In this document: one piece after another, positions 9,044-18,323 of the stretch
How positions within the stretch are numbered: the stretch's first letter is position 1
Layout of the letters: every line of letters starts with the position of its first letter
Source: Alphaproteobacteria bacterium
Lineage (GTDB): Bacteria > Pseudomonadota > Alphaproteobacteria > CACIAM-22H2
DNA: 64,000 nucleotides
NCBI GenBank assembly: GCA_017308135.1
Contig: JAFKFM010000010.1
Coordinates: 296,296-360,295, forward strand
Direction: 5' to 3'
The notes under the pieces: generated by a model
The model's database searches: none
Seen by the model: only the letters and a program-made list of their open reading frames with translations
Told to the model about the DNA's origin: nothing
Position numbers and translations under genes: made by a program

Positions 9044-10852
9044 ATGAAGCTCCATTCCGTGCTCGAATCGACCGCCGCCGCGATCGCTTCCCGTAGCGCC
9101 AAATCGCGCGCCGCCTATCTGGCGCGGCTTTCGCGCATGCGCGACGCCGGTACGGGGCGCGGGAAGATCGGTTGCGCCAATCTGGCGCATGGTGTGGCCG
9201 CGTGCCCGGCCGACGACAAGGCGGCGCTGGTCGCCGGCGATGCGCCCAACGTCGCGATCGTCACGGCCTATAACGATATGCTCTCGGCGCATCAGCCGTT
9301 CGAGACCTATCCGCAGGCGATAAAGAAGGCGGTGCGCGCGGCGGGCGGCGTGGCGCAGGTCGCGGGCGGCGTGCCCGCGATGTGCGACGGCGTTACCCAA
9401 GGCCGCAAGGGCATGGAGATGTCGCTGTTCAGCCGCGACACGATCGCCATGTCGACGGCGATCGCGTTGTCGCACGATATTTTCGACGCCGTGCTGTGCC
9501 TGGGCGTTTGCGACAAGATCGTGCCCGGCTTGGTGATGGGGGCGTTGTCCTACGGCCATCTGCCCGCGATCTTCGTGCCCGCCGGACCGATGACATCGGG
9601 CCTGGGCAATTCGGAAAAGAGCAAGATCCGTCAGCTCCACGCCGAAGGCAAAGTCGATCGCGCGGCGCTGCTGGCGGCGGAAAGTGCGGCCTATCACGGG
9701 CCGGGGACGTGCACGTTCTACGGCACGGCGAATTCCAATCAGTTGCTGATGGAGGCGATGGGCTTGCATATCGCGGGTGCGGCCTTCGCCAATCCGGACA
9801 CGCCCTTGCGCGCGGCCTTTACCGACGCCGCGGCGCGTCGTGCGGTGGAACTGGCGCGTACCAAAGCCAAGGGTACCGGCGAAATGCTCGACGAGCGCAC
9901 CTGGGTCAACGCGATCGTGGCGCTGCTGGCGACCGGCGGGTCGACCAACCACACGATCCATCTGATCGCGATGGCGCGTATGGCGGGGATCGAACTCAAT
10001 TGGGACGATTTCGACGCGTTGTCGAGCGTCGTGCCGCTGCTGGCGCGCATCTATCCCAACGGCAACGCCGACGTGAACCATTTCGCGGCGGCGGGCGGTA
10101 CGGCTTTCCTGATGCGCGAACTGATCGACGGCGGTTTGCTGTTCGCCGATGTGACGACGGCGATGGGCGAGGGGCTTGGCGCTTACGCGCGCGAACCCTG
10201 GCTCGATAACGGAAGCTTGGCGTGGCGCGAGCCGCCACGCGACAGCGCCGACCGCAACGTGCTGCGCGCGATCGGCGAACCGTTCGACGCGCAAGGCGGT
10301 ATTCGCATTCTCGCCGGCAATCTCGGCCGCGCGGTGACGAAGATATCCGCCGTCGCGGCGGATCGCCGGCGTATCGAAGCGCCCGCGAAAGTGTTCGCCG
10401 ATCAGGCGGAGCTGCTGGCGGCGTTCGGGGAGGGCGCGTTGACCGGCGATTTCGTCGCGGTCGTGCGCTTCCAAGGCCCGCGCGCCAACGGCATGCCGGA
10501 ACTCCACAAGCTGATCCCGCCTTTGGGCGTGTTGCAGGATCGCGGGCAGCGCGTGGCGCTGGTAACCGATGGGCGCATGTCGGGCGCTTCGGGCAAGGTC
10601 CTCGCCGCGATCCATCTCTCGCCCGAAGGGGCGGCGGGCGGGCCGATCGCGCGTTTGCGCGATGGCGACATGATCCGCATCGACGCCGAAGCGGGCACGC
10701 TCGAGGTGTTGGCCGACATTTCGGCGCGCGAGCCGGCGATCCTCGACCCTGCGCGCGACGCCGATGGCTGGGGGCGGGAATTGTTCGCGTCGTTCCGCGC
10801 CGTCGCCGGCACATCCGAGGAAGGCGCCTCGGTCATCGCGGCGCAGCGCTAA
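9044..10852 (+). CDS. edd: 6-phosphogluconate dehydratase (Entner-Doudoroff)
   Basis: This 602-residue enzyme converts 6-phosphogluconate to 2-keto-3-deoxy-6-phosphogluconate. It matches Edd along its whole length: [92 protein letters not shown] and [10 protein letters not shown]. The cysteines of the first three cysteine-containing motifs are the expected [4Fe-4S] ligands of the IlvD/Edd family. The aldolase eda and the usual zwf/pgl partners are not in this window, so the second Entner-Doudoroff step must be encoded elsewhere. It is co-directional with the enolase-superfamily genes but 139 bases away, so it may have its own promoter. Confidence 0.97.
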   Translation: MKLHSVLESTAAAIASRSAKSRAAYLARLSRMRDAGTGRGKIGCANLAHGVAACPADDKAALVAGDAPNVAIVTAYNDMLSAHQPFETYPQAIKKAVRAAGGVAQVAGGVPAMCDGVTQGRKGMEMSLFSRDTIAMSTAIALSHDIFDAVLCLGVCDKIVPGLVMGALSYGHLPAIFVPAGPMTSGLGNSEKSKIRQLHAEGKVDRAALLAAESAAYHGPGTCTFYGTANSNQLLMEAMGLHIAGAAFANPDTPLRAAFTDAAARRAVELARTKAKGTGEMLDERTWVNAIVALLATGGSTNHTIHLIAMARMAGIELNWDDFDALSSVVPLLARIYPNGNADVNHFAAAGGTAFLMRELIDGGLLFADVTTAMGEGLGAYAREPWLDNGSLAWREPPRDSADRNVLRAIGEPFDAQGGIRILAGNLGRAVTKISAVAADRRRIEAPAKVFADQAELLAAFGEGALTGDFVAVVRFQGPRANGMPELHKLIPPLGVLQDRGQRVALVTDGRMSGASGKVLAAIHLSPEGAAGGPIARLRDGDMIRIDAEAGTLEVLADISAREPAILDPARDADGWGRELFASFRAVAGTSEEGASVIAAQR

Positions 10853-10873
10853 CGCCGCGATGACGTCGTTCGT

Positions 10874-11938
10874 TTAGCCGCCGCGCAGTTTGGGCAATTC
10901 GACGCCGGTCTCGGCGGCGAGTTTGGCCAGCGCGGGCATGATTTCCGGATGCAAGGCGACGCCGTCTTCGCGTTGACGTTTGCGCAAGGCGAGGGCGCGT
11001 TCGCCGGGAATGCGGACGGGCGGATTGCCCGGCGCCACCGGTGCCGTCCGGCATGAATCGACGAACCAGCCAAGCTCGCGCTTGAACGCGTCGCCGCCGC
11101 CGAACGCATTGGGATCGATGATCTGAAGGAAAACCGAAGCGCCCCAATTGGTCTCGCCGTCGGCGCGGCCATAGCCGGCGAGTGCGGAGGTCAGCGCTTC
11201 GACGATCAGGCCCAGCGCGAAACCTTTATGGCCGAGATCGAGCCCGCCGAGCGGCAGGATGGCCCCCGGCGGTTTGCCGAAAAGCACGGCGGGATCGTCG
11301 CTGCTTTCGCCATCGGGCCCGACCAGCCAAGGGCCGGGCAGGCGCGCGGCGGGATCGGTGCGGTGCATGCGGCCGGTCAGGCCGTTGGTCGTGGTCGAGG
11401 CGCTGATATCGATCAGTACCGGATCGCCGCCGGTCGGGAATCCCGCCGCGAAAGGATTGGGCGTATAGCGCGGGGCGACCGCGCCATGCGGGGCGACCGA
11501 CGCGACCGACGGGTCGGAACAGGTCAGCAGCATCACCAGCCCGCGATCGGTCGCGCGCGTCAGATAAGCGGCGAGGCAGCCGATATGATGCGCACGGCGG
11601 ATCGCCACGCTGACGACCGGATGCGTCGTGATCCGTGCGAAGGCGGTCTCCATCGCTTGCACGACCAGCCAAGGGCCGGGCAGGAAATGTCCATCCCACG
11701 TAAGGGCCGATCCGCGATCGGCGATAACCGTCGGCGCGCCCGTTACCTTCATCTTTCCGGATTTCGCGGCGGCCAGATAAGGAGCGAGCAATTGCAGTCC
11801 ATGGGTCGTGTGTCCCATCAAATCGCCGTCGACGAGGATCTCCGCGACGGTCTTCGCCTTGTCGGCATCGAGCCCCGATTTGATTGCGACGCCGGCCGCG
11901 AACGCGATCAGTTCGTCGGCATTGTAGGTGCTGGTCAT
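10874..11938 (-). CDS. Ldh-family NAD(P)-dependent oxidoreductase (malate/L-lactate dehydrogenase type 2)
   Basis: This 354-residue protein belongs to the Ldh_2 family (COG2055), which is unrelated to classic Rossmann lactate dehydrogenases and reduces or oxidises 2-keto/2-hydroxy acids. Family motifs include HTTHGLQLLAPYL, RRAHHIGCLAAYL, CSDPSVASVAPHG, NPFAAGFPT and LGHKGFALGLIVEALTSALAGYG. The ATG at 11938 was preferred because an AGGACGG lies upstream and the family begins close to MTSTYNADEL. It converges on edd (21-base gap) and diverges from an IlvD/Edd-type dehydratase. Its likely substrate is a 2-keto-3-deoxy or 2-hydroxy sugar acid, by context only. Confidence 0.88.
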   Translation of the reverse strand: MTSTYNADELIAFAAGVAIKSGLDADKAKTVAEILVDGDLMGHTTHGLQLLAPYLAAAKSGKMKVTGAPTVIADRGSALTWDGHFLPGPWLVVQAMETAFARITTHPVVSVAIRRAHHIGCLAAYLTRATDRGLVMLLTCSDPSVASVAPHGAVAPRYTPNPFAAGFPTGGDPVLIDISASTTTNGLTGRMHRTDPAARLPGPWLVGPDGESSDDPAVLFGKPPGAILPLGGLDLGHKGFALGLIVEALTSALAGYGRADGETNWGASVFLQIIDPNAFGGGDAFKRELGWFVDSCRTAPVAPGNPPVRIPGERALALRKRQREDGVALHPEIMPALAKLAAETGVELPKLRGG

Positions 11939-12050
11939 CGAGATACCGTCCTGATGTGGGATTGCGCACCGCAGATTGTGACCCGCTTTGGCGCAAGGCA
12001 AGCGCGTTCGCATCGTGCACGCAAAACGCTTTTGGTGTTAAGAAAGGGAT
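11939..12050. promoter_or_regulatory. Divergent promoter region with short inverted repeat
   Basis: This 112-base gap separates the leftward oxidoreductase from the rightward dehydratase. CAAAA-CGC-TTTTG at 12022-12034 is a perfect 5-bp inverted repeat just upstream of the AGAAAGGG ribosome binding site of the dehydratase, and could be an operator. No sigma-70 elements are strong enough to call. Confidence 0.35.
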
Positions 12051-13748
12051 ATGACGAAGAACACGAAGCACGGCATCGCGGGCGGCCTCACCAATTACGG
12101 CGACCCGGAATTCGCGGCGTATCTGCGCCGATCCTTCGCGCGCTCGATGGGCTATTCCAGCGAAGCGCTGGCGCGCCCGATCGTGGGCATCGCCAACACC
12201 TATAGCGGCTTCAACAACTGCCATCGCCATTTTCCGGAATTGGTCGAGGCGACGAAGCGCGGCGTGCTGATGGCGGGCGGATTGCCGGTCGAGTTTCCGA
12301 CCACGTCGCTGGGCGAGGTGTTCCTCAATCCGACCAGCCTCAAATTCCGCAATCTGATGGCGATGGACACGGAGGAGATGATCCGCGCCCAGCCGATCGA
12401 TGCGGTCGTTTTGTTGGGCGGCTGCGACAAGACCGTGCCGGCACAGCTGATGGCGGCGCTGTCGGCGAACGTGCCGGCCGTGCAGGTCGTCGCGGGGCCG
12501 ATGTCGACCGGCCGCCATAAAGGCGAGCGTCTGGGCGCTTGCACCGATTGCCGCCGCTTCTGGGCGCGTTATCGCGCGGGCGACGTCGATGCGGCGGAGA
12601 TCGAGACCGTCGAAGGCCGCCTCGCCACCACGGCGGGGACTTGCGCCGTGATGGGGACGGCCTCGACGATGGCCTGCATTTCCGAAACGCTGGGCATGTC
12701 GCTGCCGAACTCGGCGGCGATCCCGGCGGTGCATGCCGATCGCCTGCGCAACGCGGAAGAAAGCGGCAAGCGCGCGGTCGAGTTGATCGGTACGAATACG
12801 CTGCGTCCGCGCGATATCGTGACCGAAAAATCGATCGAGAACGCCTGGCGCGTGCTGCTGGCGATCTCCGGCTCGACCAACGCGGTGATTCACCTCACGG
12901 CGATCGCGCGCCGCGCGGGCGTGAAGGTCGATCTCAACCGATTGAACCAACTCTCCGACGAAACGCCGGTGCTGGTGAACCTCAAACCCGTCGGCGACAA
13001 TTATATGGAGGATTTCCACGCGGGCGGCGGCGTGCCGGCCGTGCTGAAGGAGATCCGCGACCTGCTGCATCTCGACGTGCCGACCGTGTCGGGTAAGTCG
13101 CTGCGCGAGTTGATCGATGCACCCCTGGCCGATCAGGTGAACCGCACGATCGTGCGTCCGCGCGCCGAGCCGGTCGATCCCGATGGCGGCTTGGTCGCGG
13201 TGTTCGGCTCGCTCGCCCCGCGTGGTGCCATCGTGAAGCGCGCGGCGGCCGACAAGAAGCTGCTGGAGCATGAGGGGCGGGCGGTCGTGTTCTCGTCGCT
13301 CGAAGACCTCTCGAAGCGCATTGACGATCCCGATCTCGACGTCACCGCCGACGATATTCTGGTGTTGCAGAATGCGGGGCCGCGCAGTGCGGCCGCGATG
13401 CCGGAGGCGGGGTATCTGCCGATCCCGCGCAAGCTCGCCAAAGCGGGGGTCAAAGACATGGTGCGCATCTCCGATGCGCGTATGTCGGGCACGGCCTATG
13501 GCGCCATCGTGCTGCATGTGGCGCCGGAGGCCGCCGTGGGCGGACCGCTGGCGCTGGTCAAGAACGGCGACCGGATCAAGCTCAGCGTCGCTCAGCGCAA
13601 ACTCGATCTATTGGTCGACGAAGCCGAGCTCGAAAAGCGGCGCAAGGCGCTGCCCGCACCGGCGAAAATCGAACGGCGCGGCTACGACAAGCTTTACGAC
13701 GCGCATGTCCTCCAGGCCGACGAAGGCGTGGATTTCGACATCTTTTAG
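12051..13748 (+). CDS. IlvD/Edd-family sugar-acid dehydratase (arabinonate/xylonate dehydratase-like)
   Basis: This 565-residue protein has the IlvD/Edd fold: cysteines of the iron-sulfur site in [17 protein letters not shown] and [10 protein letters not shown], plus [10 protein letters not shown] near the C-terminus. The insert [18 protein letters not shown] and the overall length fit the sugar-acid branch (L-arabinonate, D-xylonate, gluconate dehydratases) better than branched-chain dihydroxyacid dehydratase. It would make a 2-keto-3-deoxy acid without phosphorylation. Transaldolase follows 83 bases downstream and an Ldh-type oxidoreductase diverges upstream. Which pentonate or hexonate is used is not visible. 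Confidence 0.9.
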   Translation: MTKNTKHGIAGGLTNYGDPEFAAYLRRSFARSMGYSSEALARPIVGIANTYSGFNNCHRHFPELVEATKRGVLMAGGLPVEFPTTSLGEVFLNPTSLKFRNLMAMDTEEMIRAQPIDAVVLLGGCDKTVPAQLMAALSANVPAVQVVAGPMSTGRHKGERLGACTDCRRFWARYRAGDVDAAEIETVEGRLATTAGTCAVMGTASTMACISETLGMSLPNSAAIPAVHADRLRNAEESGKRAVELIGTNTLRPRDIVTEKSIENAWRVLLAISGSTNAVIHLTAIARRAGVKVDLNRLNQLSDETPVLVNLKPVGDNYMEDFHAGGGVPAVLKEIRDLLHLDVPTVSGKSLRELIDAPLADQVNRTIVRPRAEPVDPDGGLVAVFGSLAPRGAIVKRAAADKKLLEHEGRAVVFSSLEDLSKRIDDPDLDVTADDILVLQNAGPRSAAAMPEAGYLPIPRKLAKAGVKDMVRISDARMSGTAYGAIVLHVAPEAAVGGPLALVKNGDRIKLSVAQRKLDLLVDEAELEKRRKALPAPAKIERRGYDKLYDAHVLQADEGVDFDIF

Positions 13749-13755
13749 CCTCCGA

Positions 13756-13780
13756 CGGCCCCGGTCGAAACCCGGGGCCG
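13756..13780. other. Intercistronic GC-rich stem-loop
   Basis: Arms CGGCCCCGG and CCGGGGCCG pair perfectly over 9 bp around a 7-base loop, 7 bases after the dehydratase stop codon. There is no U-run, so it may be a weak terminator or an mRNA stabiliser before the transaldolase gene. Confidence 0.6.
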
Positions 13781-13831
13781 GACGTGCTATGGGACTCCGA
13801 CGCTAAGGCGCGATTCCGGAAGAGAGAGACG

Positions 13832-14797
13832 ATGACGACAGCCAAAAAATCCAAGCTCGATCAGCTGCGCGAAATGTCGACCGTGGTCGCCGATACCGGC
13901 GATATCGACGCGGTGCGCCGCCTGAAGCCGGTCGATTGCACGACCAATCCGTCGTTGATCCTAAAGGCGGTCGAGAATCCGGCGGCGTCGGCGATCGTCG
14001 ATGCGGCGATCGCGTGGGGCAAGAAATCGTCCTTGCCGCGCGATGCGGCGATCCATGCCGTGTGCGACCGCCTCGCCGTCGATTTCGGCGCCGAGCTCGC
14101 CAAGATCGTGCCGGGCCGCGTGTCGACCGAGGTCGATGCGGATTTATCGTTCGATGCGAAGGCGTCGGTCGAAAAGGCGCGCGAAGTGATTGCGGGCTAT
14201 CAGGCGCGCGGGATCGGCCGCGAGCGCATCCTGATCAAGCTCGCCGCGACCTGGGAAGGGGTGCGCGCCGCCGAAGTGCTTCAGCGCGAAGGCATCGACT
14301 GCAATCTGACGCTCGTCTTCAGCCTCGCCCAGGCGATCGTTTGCGCCGAAGCGGGCGCGTTCCTGATCTCGCCCTTCGTCGGGCGCATCCTCGATTGGCA
14401 CGTCAAGGCGGGCAAGGGCCCGTTCGACGCGGAAACCGATCCCGGCGTCGTCTCGGTGCGGAACATCTACGCCTATTACAAGGCGCGCGGCTTCGCGACC
14501 GTCGTGATGGGCGCTTCGTTCCGCAACACGGGCGAGATCGAAGCTTTGGCCGGCTGCGATCGTCTGACGATCAGCCCCGCGCTGCTCGACCAATTGGCCG
14601 CGCAGGAAGGCGATCTGCCACGCAAGCTGACCGCCCCCGCCATGCCGACGGAAGCCGCCGCGCCGAAAATGAGCGAGGCGGAATTCCGCCGTCGCCTCAA
14701 CGACGACGCGATGGCGACCGAGAAACTGTCGGAAGGCATTCGCCTGTTCTCGGCCGATCTCGCCAAATTGCGCGCCATCGTCGCCGCGCGGTTGTAA
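13832..14797 (+). CDS. tal: Transaldolase (TalB type)
   Basis: This 321-residue enzyme transfers dihydroxyacetone units in the non-oxidative pentose phosphate pathway. It resembles E. coli TalB from the start: [10 protein letters not shown] with catalytic Asp21, CTTNPSLIL, and [11 protein letters not shown] with the Schiff-base Lys at about residue 136. The region [27 protein letters not shown] and the C-terminal helices are also typical. ATG at 13832 follows an AGAGAGA purine stretch; an upstream in-frame ATG adds residues with no family match. It probably links pentose-derived intermediates from this sugar-acid island to central metabolism. Confidence 0.96.
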   Translation: MTTAKKSKLDQLREMSTVVADTGDIDAVRRLKPVDCTTNPSLILKAVENPAASAIVDAAIAWGKKSSLPRDAAIHAVCDRLAVDFGAELAKIVPGRVSTEVDADLSFDAKASVEKAREVIAGYQARGIGRERILIKLAATWEGVRAAEVLQREGIDCNLTLVFSLAQAIVCAEAGAFLISPFVGRILDWHVKAGKGPFDAETDPGVVSVRNIYAYYKARGFATVVMGASFRNTGEIEALAGCDRLTISPALLDQLAAQEGDLPRKLTAPAMPTEAAAPKMSEAEFRRRLNDDAMATEKLSEGIRLFSADLAKLRAIVAARL

Positions 14798-14830
14798 ACG
14801 CGCCTCGGCACGGCCGGTCACTTGCGCGGC

Positions 14831-14854
14831 CGCATCGTTCCGCGCGACGATGCG
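14831..14854. promoter_or_regulatory. Inverted repeat abutting the regulator start codon
   Basis: Arms CGCATCGT and ACGATGCG pair perfectly over 8 bp with an 8-base loop and end two bases before the ATG of the AAA+ regulator gene. No Shine-Dalgarno sequence is visible there. The repeat could be an operator for autoregulation or an RNA hairpin limiting translation. Confidence 0.5.
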
Positions 14855-14856
14855 CC

Positions 14857-16626
14857 ATGTTCGACGAACGCCCCGCGACGTACCCTTCGCAGCGCCGGCC
14901 GTGGCGCAGTCCGCGCAAGCGTGACGGCGGCTTGCTGGTCGGCGCGGCGATCGGCGTGGGCCGTGCCGCGACCGCGGCCGAACGCGGCGGTGCGGATTTC
15001 CTGCTGGCGCTGAATGCAGGTCGGTTGCGGGTGCGCGGCGCCACGTCGCTCGCTTCGATGCTGCCGCTCGCCGATTCCAACGCCTACACGCTCGATTTCG
15101 CGCGCGCGGAGATTCTGCGCCGCGTCGCGATCCCGGTTTTTTTCGGCGCTTGCGCCTTCGATCCGCAGCTCGATATCGGCGCCTTCGTGCGCGATCTGGC
15201 CGACGAAGGCTTCGCGGGTGTGGCCAATTTTCCGACCGTCACGCATATCAGCGGCCGGTTTCGCGCGGCGCTGGAGGCGGCGGGGCTCGGCTATGCCCGC
15301 GAAGTGGCGCTGCTGAAGGCGGCCAAACGCGAAGGCTTGGCGGCGTTCGGTTATGCCAAGACGCGCGACGAGGTCGATGCGCTGATCGAAATCGGGGCCG
15401 ATATCGTCTGCGTCAATTTCGGCTGGAACGCCGGCGGTCCGGCGGGATTCGACGAATGGGTCGGACTCGACGAAGCGACCGAGCGCGCGCGTCAGCTCGT
15501 GCGGCGCATCCGGCGTGCGGCACCCGGCACGATCTGCGTCATCGAAGGCGGGCCGATCGTGACGCCCGAGCAGATGTACCAAGTCTGCGCGCAAGCCGGC
15601 GCCGACGGCTATGTCGGCGGTTCGACGCTCGATCGCTTGCCGTTCGAACTCGCGGTGATGCAATCGACGTCGGCTTTCAAGACGGCGGCGGTCGTCGGCC
15701 AGCGCGCCTTGGCCGACAAAGCGGGTGGGGCGCGCACGCCGGGCTTCGGCGGGTTGGTCGGGCAATCGGCGGCGTTCCGCGAATTGATGGCGACGATCGG
15801 GCGCGTCGCGGCGAACGATCTGCCGGTGCTGATCGTCGGCGAAGCGGGGTCGGGCAAGTCGCTGGCCGCGCGCGCGATCCACGCGGCGGGACCGCGACGG
15901 CGCGGACCGGTGATCGTCGTCGATGGCGGGGCCGATGCGGCCGAAACCGAGTTGAAACTATTCGGGCGCGAGGCGAGCGAGGGGCAGAAGCGTCGCATCG
16001 CCGCGATCGAAGCCGCCGATACGACGGTGATCGTCGAACGTTTCGAACGCTTGCGGGCGGATCTGCAATTGCGTATCGCCGCGTGGCTCGAAAGCGGCAA
16101 TTTCGAACGCGGCGGCGGGGCGCCGGTGCGCGGGCTCGCGCGGCTGATCGGCATGACGTCGTCCGATCCGCTGCGGCTGGCGGCGGAAGGCGCGTTGCGC
16201 GAGGATCTTCTCGCGCGTTTCCTGCCCGCGCGCGTCGATGTGCCGTCGTTGCGGGATCGATTGGACGACGTGCCGCTGATCGCGCGCCATGTTCTGGCCT
16301 CACTGCCGGGGCAAGCGCCCACGCTCGACGCCGAAGCCTATCGCGCTTTGCTGCGCCACGCCTGGCCCGGCAATCAACGCGAATTGCGCGCGGTGCTGGA
16401 ACGTTGCGCGCTTCGCACGCGCGGTGGAAGTATCTCGGCCGCGGCGATCGAAGACGCGATCGCGGGCGCTGCCGCACCCGCACCGGCGGATCCGGAAGAC
16501 GAGCGCGGCTGGATCGTCGAAGGATTGCGCCGCCATCGCTTCCGGCGCGGGGCGGCGGCGGCCTATCTCGGCCTGTCGCGCAAGACGCTCTACAACAAGA
16601 TGCGCCGTTACGGCATCGACGGCTAA
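14857..16626 (+). CDS. PF09370-type TIM-barrel fused to degenerate sigma-54-activator-like AAA+ and Fis HTH
   Basis: This 589-residue regulator has three parts. Residues about 22-275 form a PEP-hydrolase-like TIM barrel (ANFPTVTH, IGADIVCVNFG, IEGGPIVTP, GGSTLDRLPFE), homologous to the protein encoded at 21528. Residues about 300-520 resemble a sigma-54 activator AAA+ domain with Walker A GEAGSGKS (328-335) and WPGNQREL (503-510). Residues about 552-589 are a Fis-type helix-turn-helix (AAAAYLGLSRKTLYNKMRRYG). The GAFTGA loop is missing: ELKLFGREASEGQ runs straight into the next helix. The Walker B position reads VIVERFERL instead of hydrophobic-DE. It may bind DNA without sigma-54 remodelling. 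PF09370 is known as an N-terminal sensor on such activators. Confidence 0.85.
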   Translation: MFDERPATYPSQRRPWRSPRKRDGGLLVGAAIGVGRAATAAERGGADFLLALNAGRLRVRGATSLASMLPLADSNAYTLDFARAEILRRVAIPVFFGACAFDPQLDIGAFVRDLADEGFAGVANFPTVTHISGRFRAALEAAGLGYAREVALLKAAKREGLAAFGYAKTRDEVDALIEIGADIVCVNFGWNAGGPAGFDEWVGLDEATERARQLVRRIRRAAPGTICVIEGGPIVTPEQMYQVCAQAGADGYVGGSTLDRLPFELAVMQSTSAFKTAAVVGQRALADKAGGARTPGFGGLVGQSAAFRELMATIGRVAANDLPVLIVGEAGSGKSLAARAIHAAGPRRRGPVIVVDGGADAAETELKLFGREASEGQKRRIAAIEAADTTVIVERFERLRADLQLRIAAWLESGNFERGGGAPVRGLARLIGMTSSDPLRLAAEGALREDLLARFLPARVDVPSLRDRLDDVPLIARHVLASLPGQAPTLDAEAYRALLRHAWPGNQRELRAVLERCALRTRGGSISAAAIEDAIAGAAAPAPADPEDERGWIVEGLRRHRFRRGAAAAYLGLSRKTLYNKMRRYGIDG

Positions 16627-17276
16627 GTTCCGAGGGGGAGCACCACGCCGCGCGCCTTCGCACACGCCGCGTCGAGCGCGGTGTCATAGCCGGCGGCGCG
16701 ATGGACCAGAACGGGGGCGCCCTTCAGCGCCGCGCATGCCGCGTCGATCGCCGCCGCCGCTGTTTTATTCGCGCGCTTGTCCGGCGTGGCAGGGCCGGGA
16801 TGCAAGGCGACGCGCGTTGCGCCGTCGGCCAGCAGCGCTTTGGCCGCGGCAAGATCGGTCGCGAGGGCGAGTGTGGCGAAGCCCGCCGCCTTCGCCGCGC
16901 GCACGAATGCGAGATCGGCGCTCAGGCCGTAGCCGGCGGTCGCGATGGCGCGCGCGGTTTCGCCGTCGAAGAGTTGCGCCGACGGAAACGTCGCGAGCGC
17001 TTCGACACCCGCCCGCTTGGCCGCGCGAAACACGGTCGGCAGATGTAAAAAAGGATCGCCCGCGAACAACGCGAGATGCGTGTTCTTGTTCGGCTTCGCT
17101 ATGCCGTCGAGTGCGGCGAGGGCGGCGCCGTTCGCATCGCACACCGGCAAATGAACAAGGATTTCCGCTTGCGCCGCCGGCAGTTTCGCCATCGCGGGGC
17201 AAACAACCCAGCCGGTCGCCGGTGTTTCACCCGGTCCCGGAAAGGTTGTCGTCAGCCGAAATTCTTCCTTTTTCAT
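16623..17276 (-). CDS. Short, divergent TIM-barrel (PF09370-like) protein
   Basis: This 217-residue protein has no obvious name, but its middle aligns with the barrels encoded at 14857 and 21528: AGDPF, RAGVEALATFPSAQLFDG, AIATAGYGLSADLAFVRAAKAAGFATLA and LADGATRVALHPG correspond to [42 protein letters not shown] and [11 protein letters not shown]. It is shorter than the roughly 275-residue stand-alone member and lacks the GGPI and SSMERLP ends in recognisable form. It converges on the AAA+ regulator, overlapping it by 4 bases, and diverges from the HAAT transporter operon. A structural or sensory role in the same system is inferred. Confidence 0.65.
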   Translation of the reverse strand: MKKEEFRLTTTFPGPGETPATGWVVCPAMAKLPAAQAEILVHLPVCDANGAALAALDGIAKPNKNTHLALFAGDPFLHLPTVFRAAKRAGVEALATFPSAQLFDGETARAIATAGYGLSADLAFVRAAKAAGFATLALATDLAAAKALLADGATRVALHPGPATPDKRANKTAAAAIDAACAALKGAPVLVHRAAGYDTALDAACAKARGVVLPLGT

Positions 17277-17438
17277 ATCAACTGTTTACTTGCCGATTAC
17301 CCGAAATTACCCAACAACCCTTCCGCGCAACGTGGCATGGCATGCCGCCCCGTTCAATAGTCGCGGTCGCCGCCGCGTGATGATTCCCGGCATGTACCGG
17401 AATTCGGACGCGACGGTGGAGAGGAATCGTTCGCGCCC
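17277..17438. promoter_or_regulatory. Divergent promoter region of the HAAT transporter operon
   Basis: This 162-base gap contains two exact ATTACCC heptamers at 17296-17302 and 17306-17312, exactly one helical turn apart, which is a common layout for an activator or repressor site. A possible Shine-Dalgarno GGAGAGGAA lies at 17417-17425 before the GTG start of the permease gene. I see no sigma-54 (-24/-12) motif here. Confidence 0.4.
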
Positions 17439-18323
17439 GTGACGTCGCAACTCGCCCTGACGATCATATTGAACGGCCTGACTCTGGCGGCGCTGTATTT
17501 CATCGTCGCGAGCGGCTTCTCGTTGATCTTCGGCCTGATGCGCACGGTCAACATGGCGCATGGCTCGCTCTATATGGTCGGCGCCTATGTCGGTTACGCG
17601 CTGTGGGAGCCGCTTTACGACGCCGATGCGTGGTACGCGTGGTATGTCGGGGTCGCCATGGGCATGGCCGCCGCGGCGATCGTCGGCGTGGCGATGCAGC
17701 GCGTGGTGCTCGGCTGGATGCAAGGCCAGGAATTGCGACAAGCGCTGGTGACGATCGGCCTGTCGATCATCATCGCCGATCAGATCCTGGCTTATTACGG
17801 CGGCAATCCGCGCCAGTTCTTCGCGCCCGACGCGATTTTCGGCGCTTCCGAATTGCCCGGTATCGGCCGCTATCCGACATTCCGCTTGTTCCAGATCGGC
17901 GTCGCCGTCGTCGTCGGCATAGGGCTGTGGCTGCTTTTGAACCGCACCAAAGTCGGCTTGATGATCCGCGCGGGCGTCGACGATCGCGACATGTTGTCGG
18001 CCTGCGGCGTCGACGTGCCGAAGATCAACATCATCGTCTTCGCGCTGGGCGCAGCACTCGCCGGGCTCGGCGGCGTGATCGGCGCCACGGCGCAGCCGCT
18101 TGCCCAGGGCGTGGACGGGCGCTTCCTGTTGATCTCGCTGGTCGTCGTCATCGTCGGCGGCATGGGCTCGATCACGGGGACCGCGATCGGCGCGATCCTG
18201 GTGGGCCTTGCCGAACAGATCGGACAGGCGCTGTTCCCGACCTATTCAGTGATCCTCACCTTCGTCATCATGGTCGTCGTGCTGGCGCTGCGCCCGCAAG
18301 GCATCATGGGGCGGCTGCGATGA
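17439..18323 (+). CDS. HAAT-family ABC transporter permease (LivH type)
   Basis: This 294-residue membrane protein is of the branched-chain amino acid/urea/amide ABC family. The start LNGLTLAALYFIVASGFSLIFGLMRTVNMAHGS is the classic LivH opening, and the EAA-like region RAGVDDRDMLSACGVDV and the closing ALRPQGIMGRLR are conserved. It begins with GTG. The stop overlaps the LivM-type start by four bases. The substrate is not necessarily an amino acid: this family also carries urea, amides, aromatic acids and other small organic solutes. Confidence 0.93.
   Translation: MTSQLALTIILNGLTLAALYFIVASGFSLIFGLMRTVNMAHGSLYMVGAYVGYALWEPLYDADAWYAWYVGVAMGMAAAAIVGVAMQRVVLGWMQGQELRQALVTIGLSIIIADQILAYYGGNPRQFFAPDAIFGASELPGIGRYPTFRLFQIGVAVVVGIGLWLLLNRTKVGLMIRAGVDDRDMLSACGVDVPKINIIVFALGAALAGLGGVIGATAQPLAQGVDGRFLLISLVVVIVGGMGSITGTAIGAILVGLAEQIGQALFPTYSVILTFVIMVVVLALRPQGIMGRLR

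Noticed and set aside
13936..14856. Upstream extension of the AAA+ regulator reading frame across the transaldolase gene
   Set aside because: The extension overlaps transaldolase in another frame and shows no homology; the PF09370 domain begins after the ATG at 14857.
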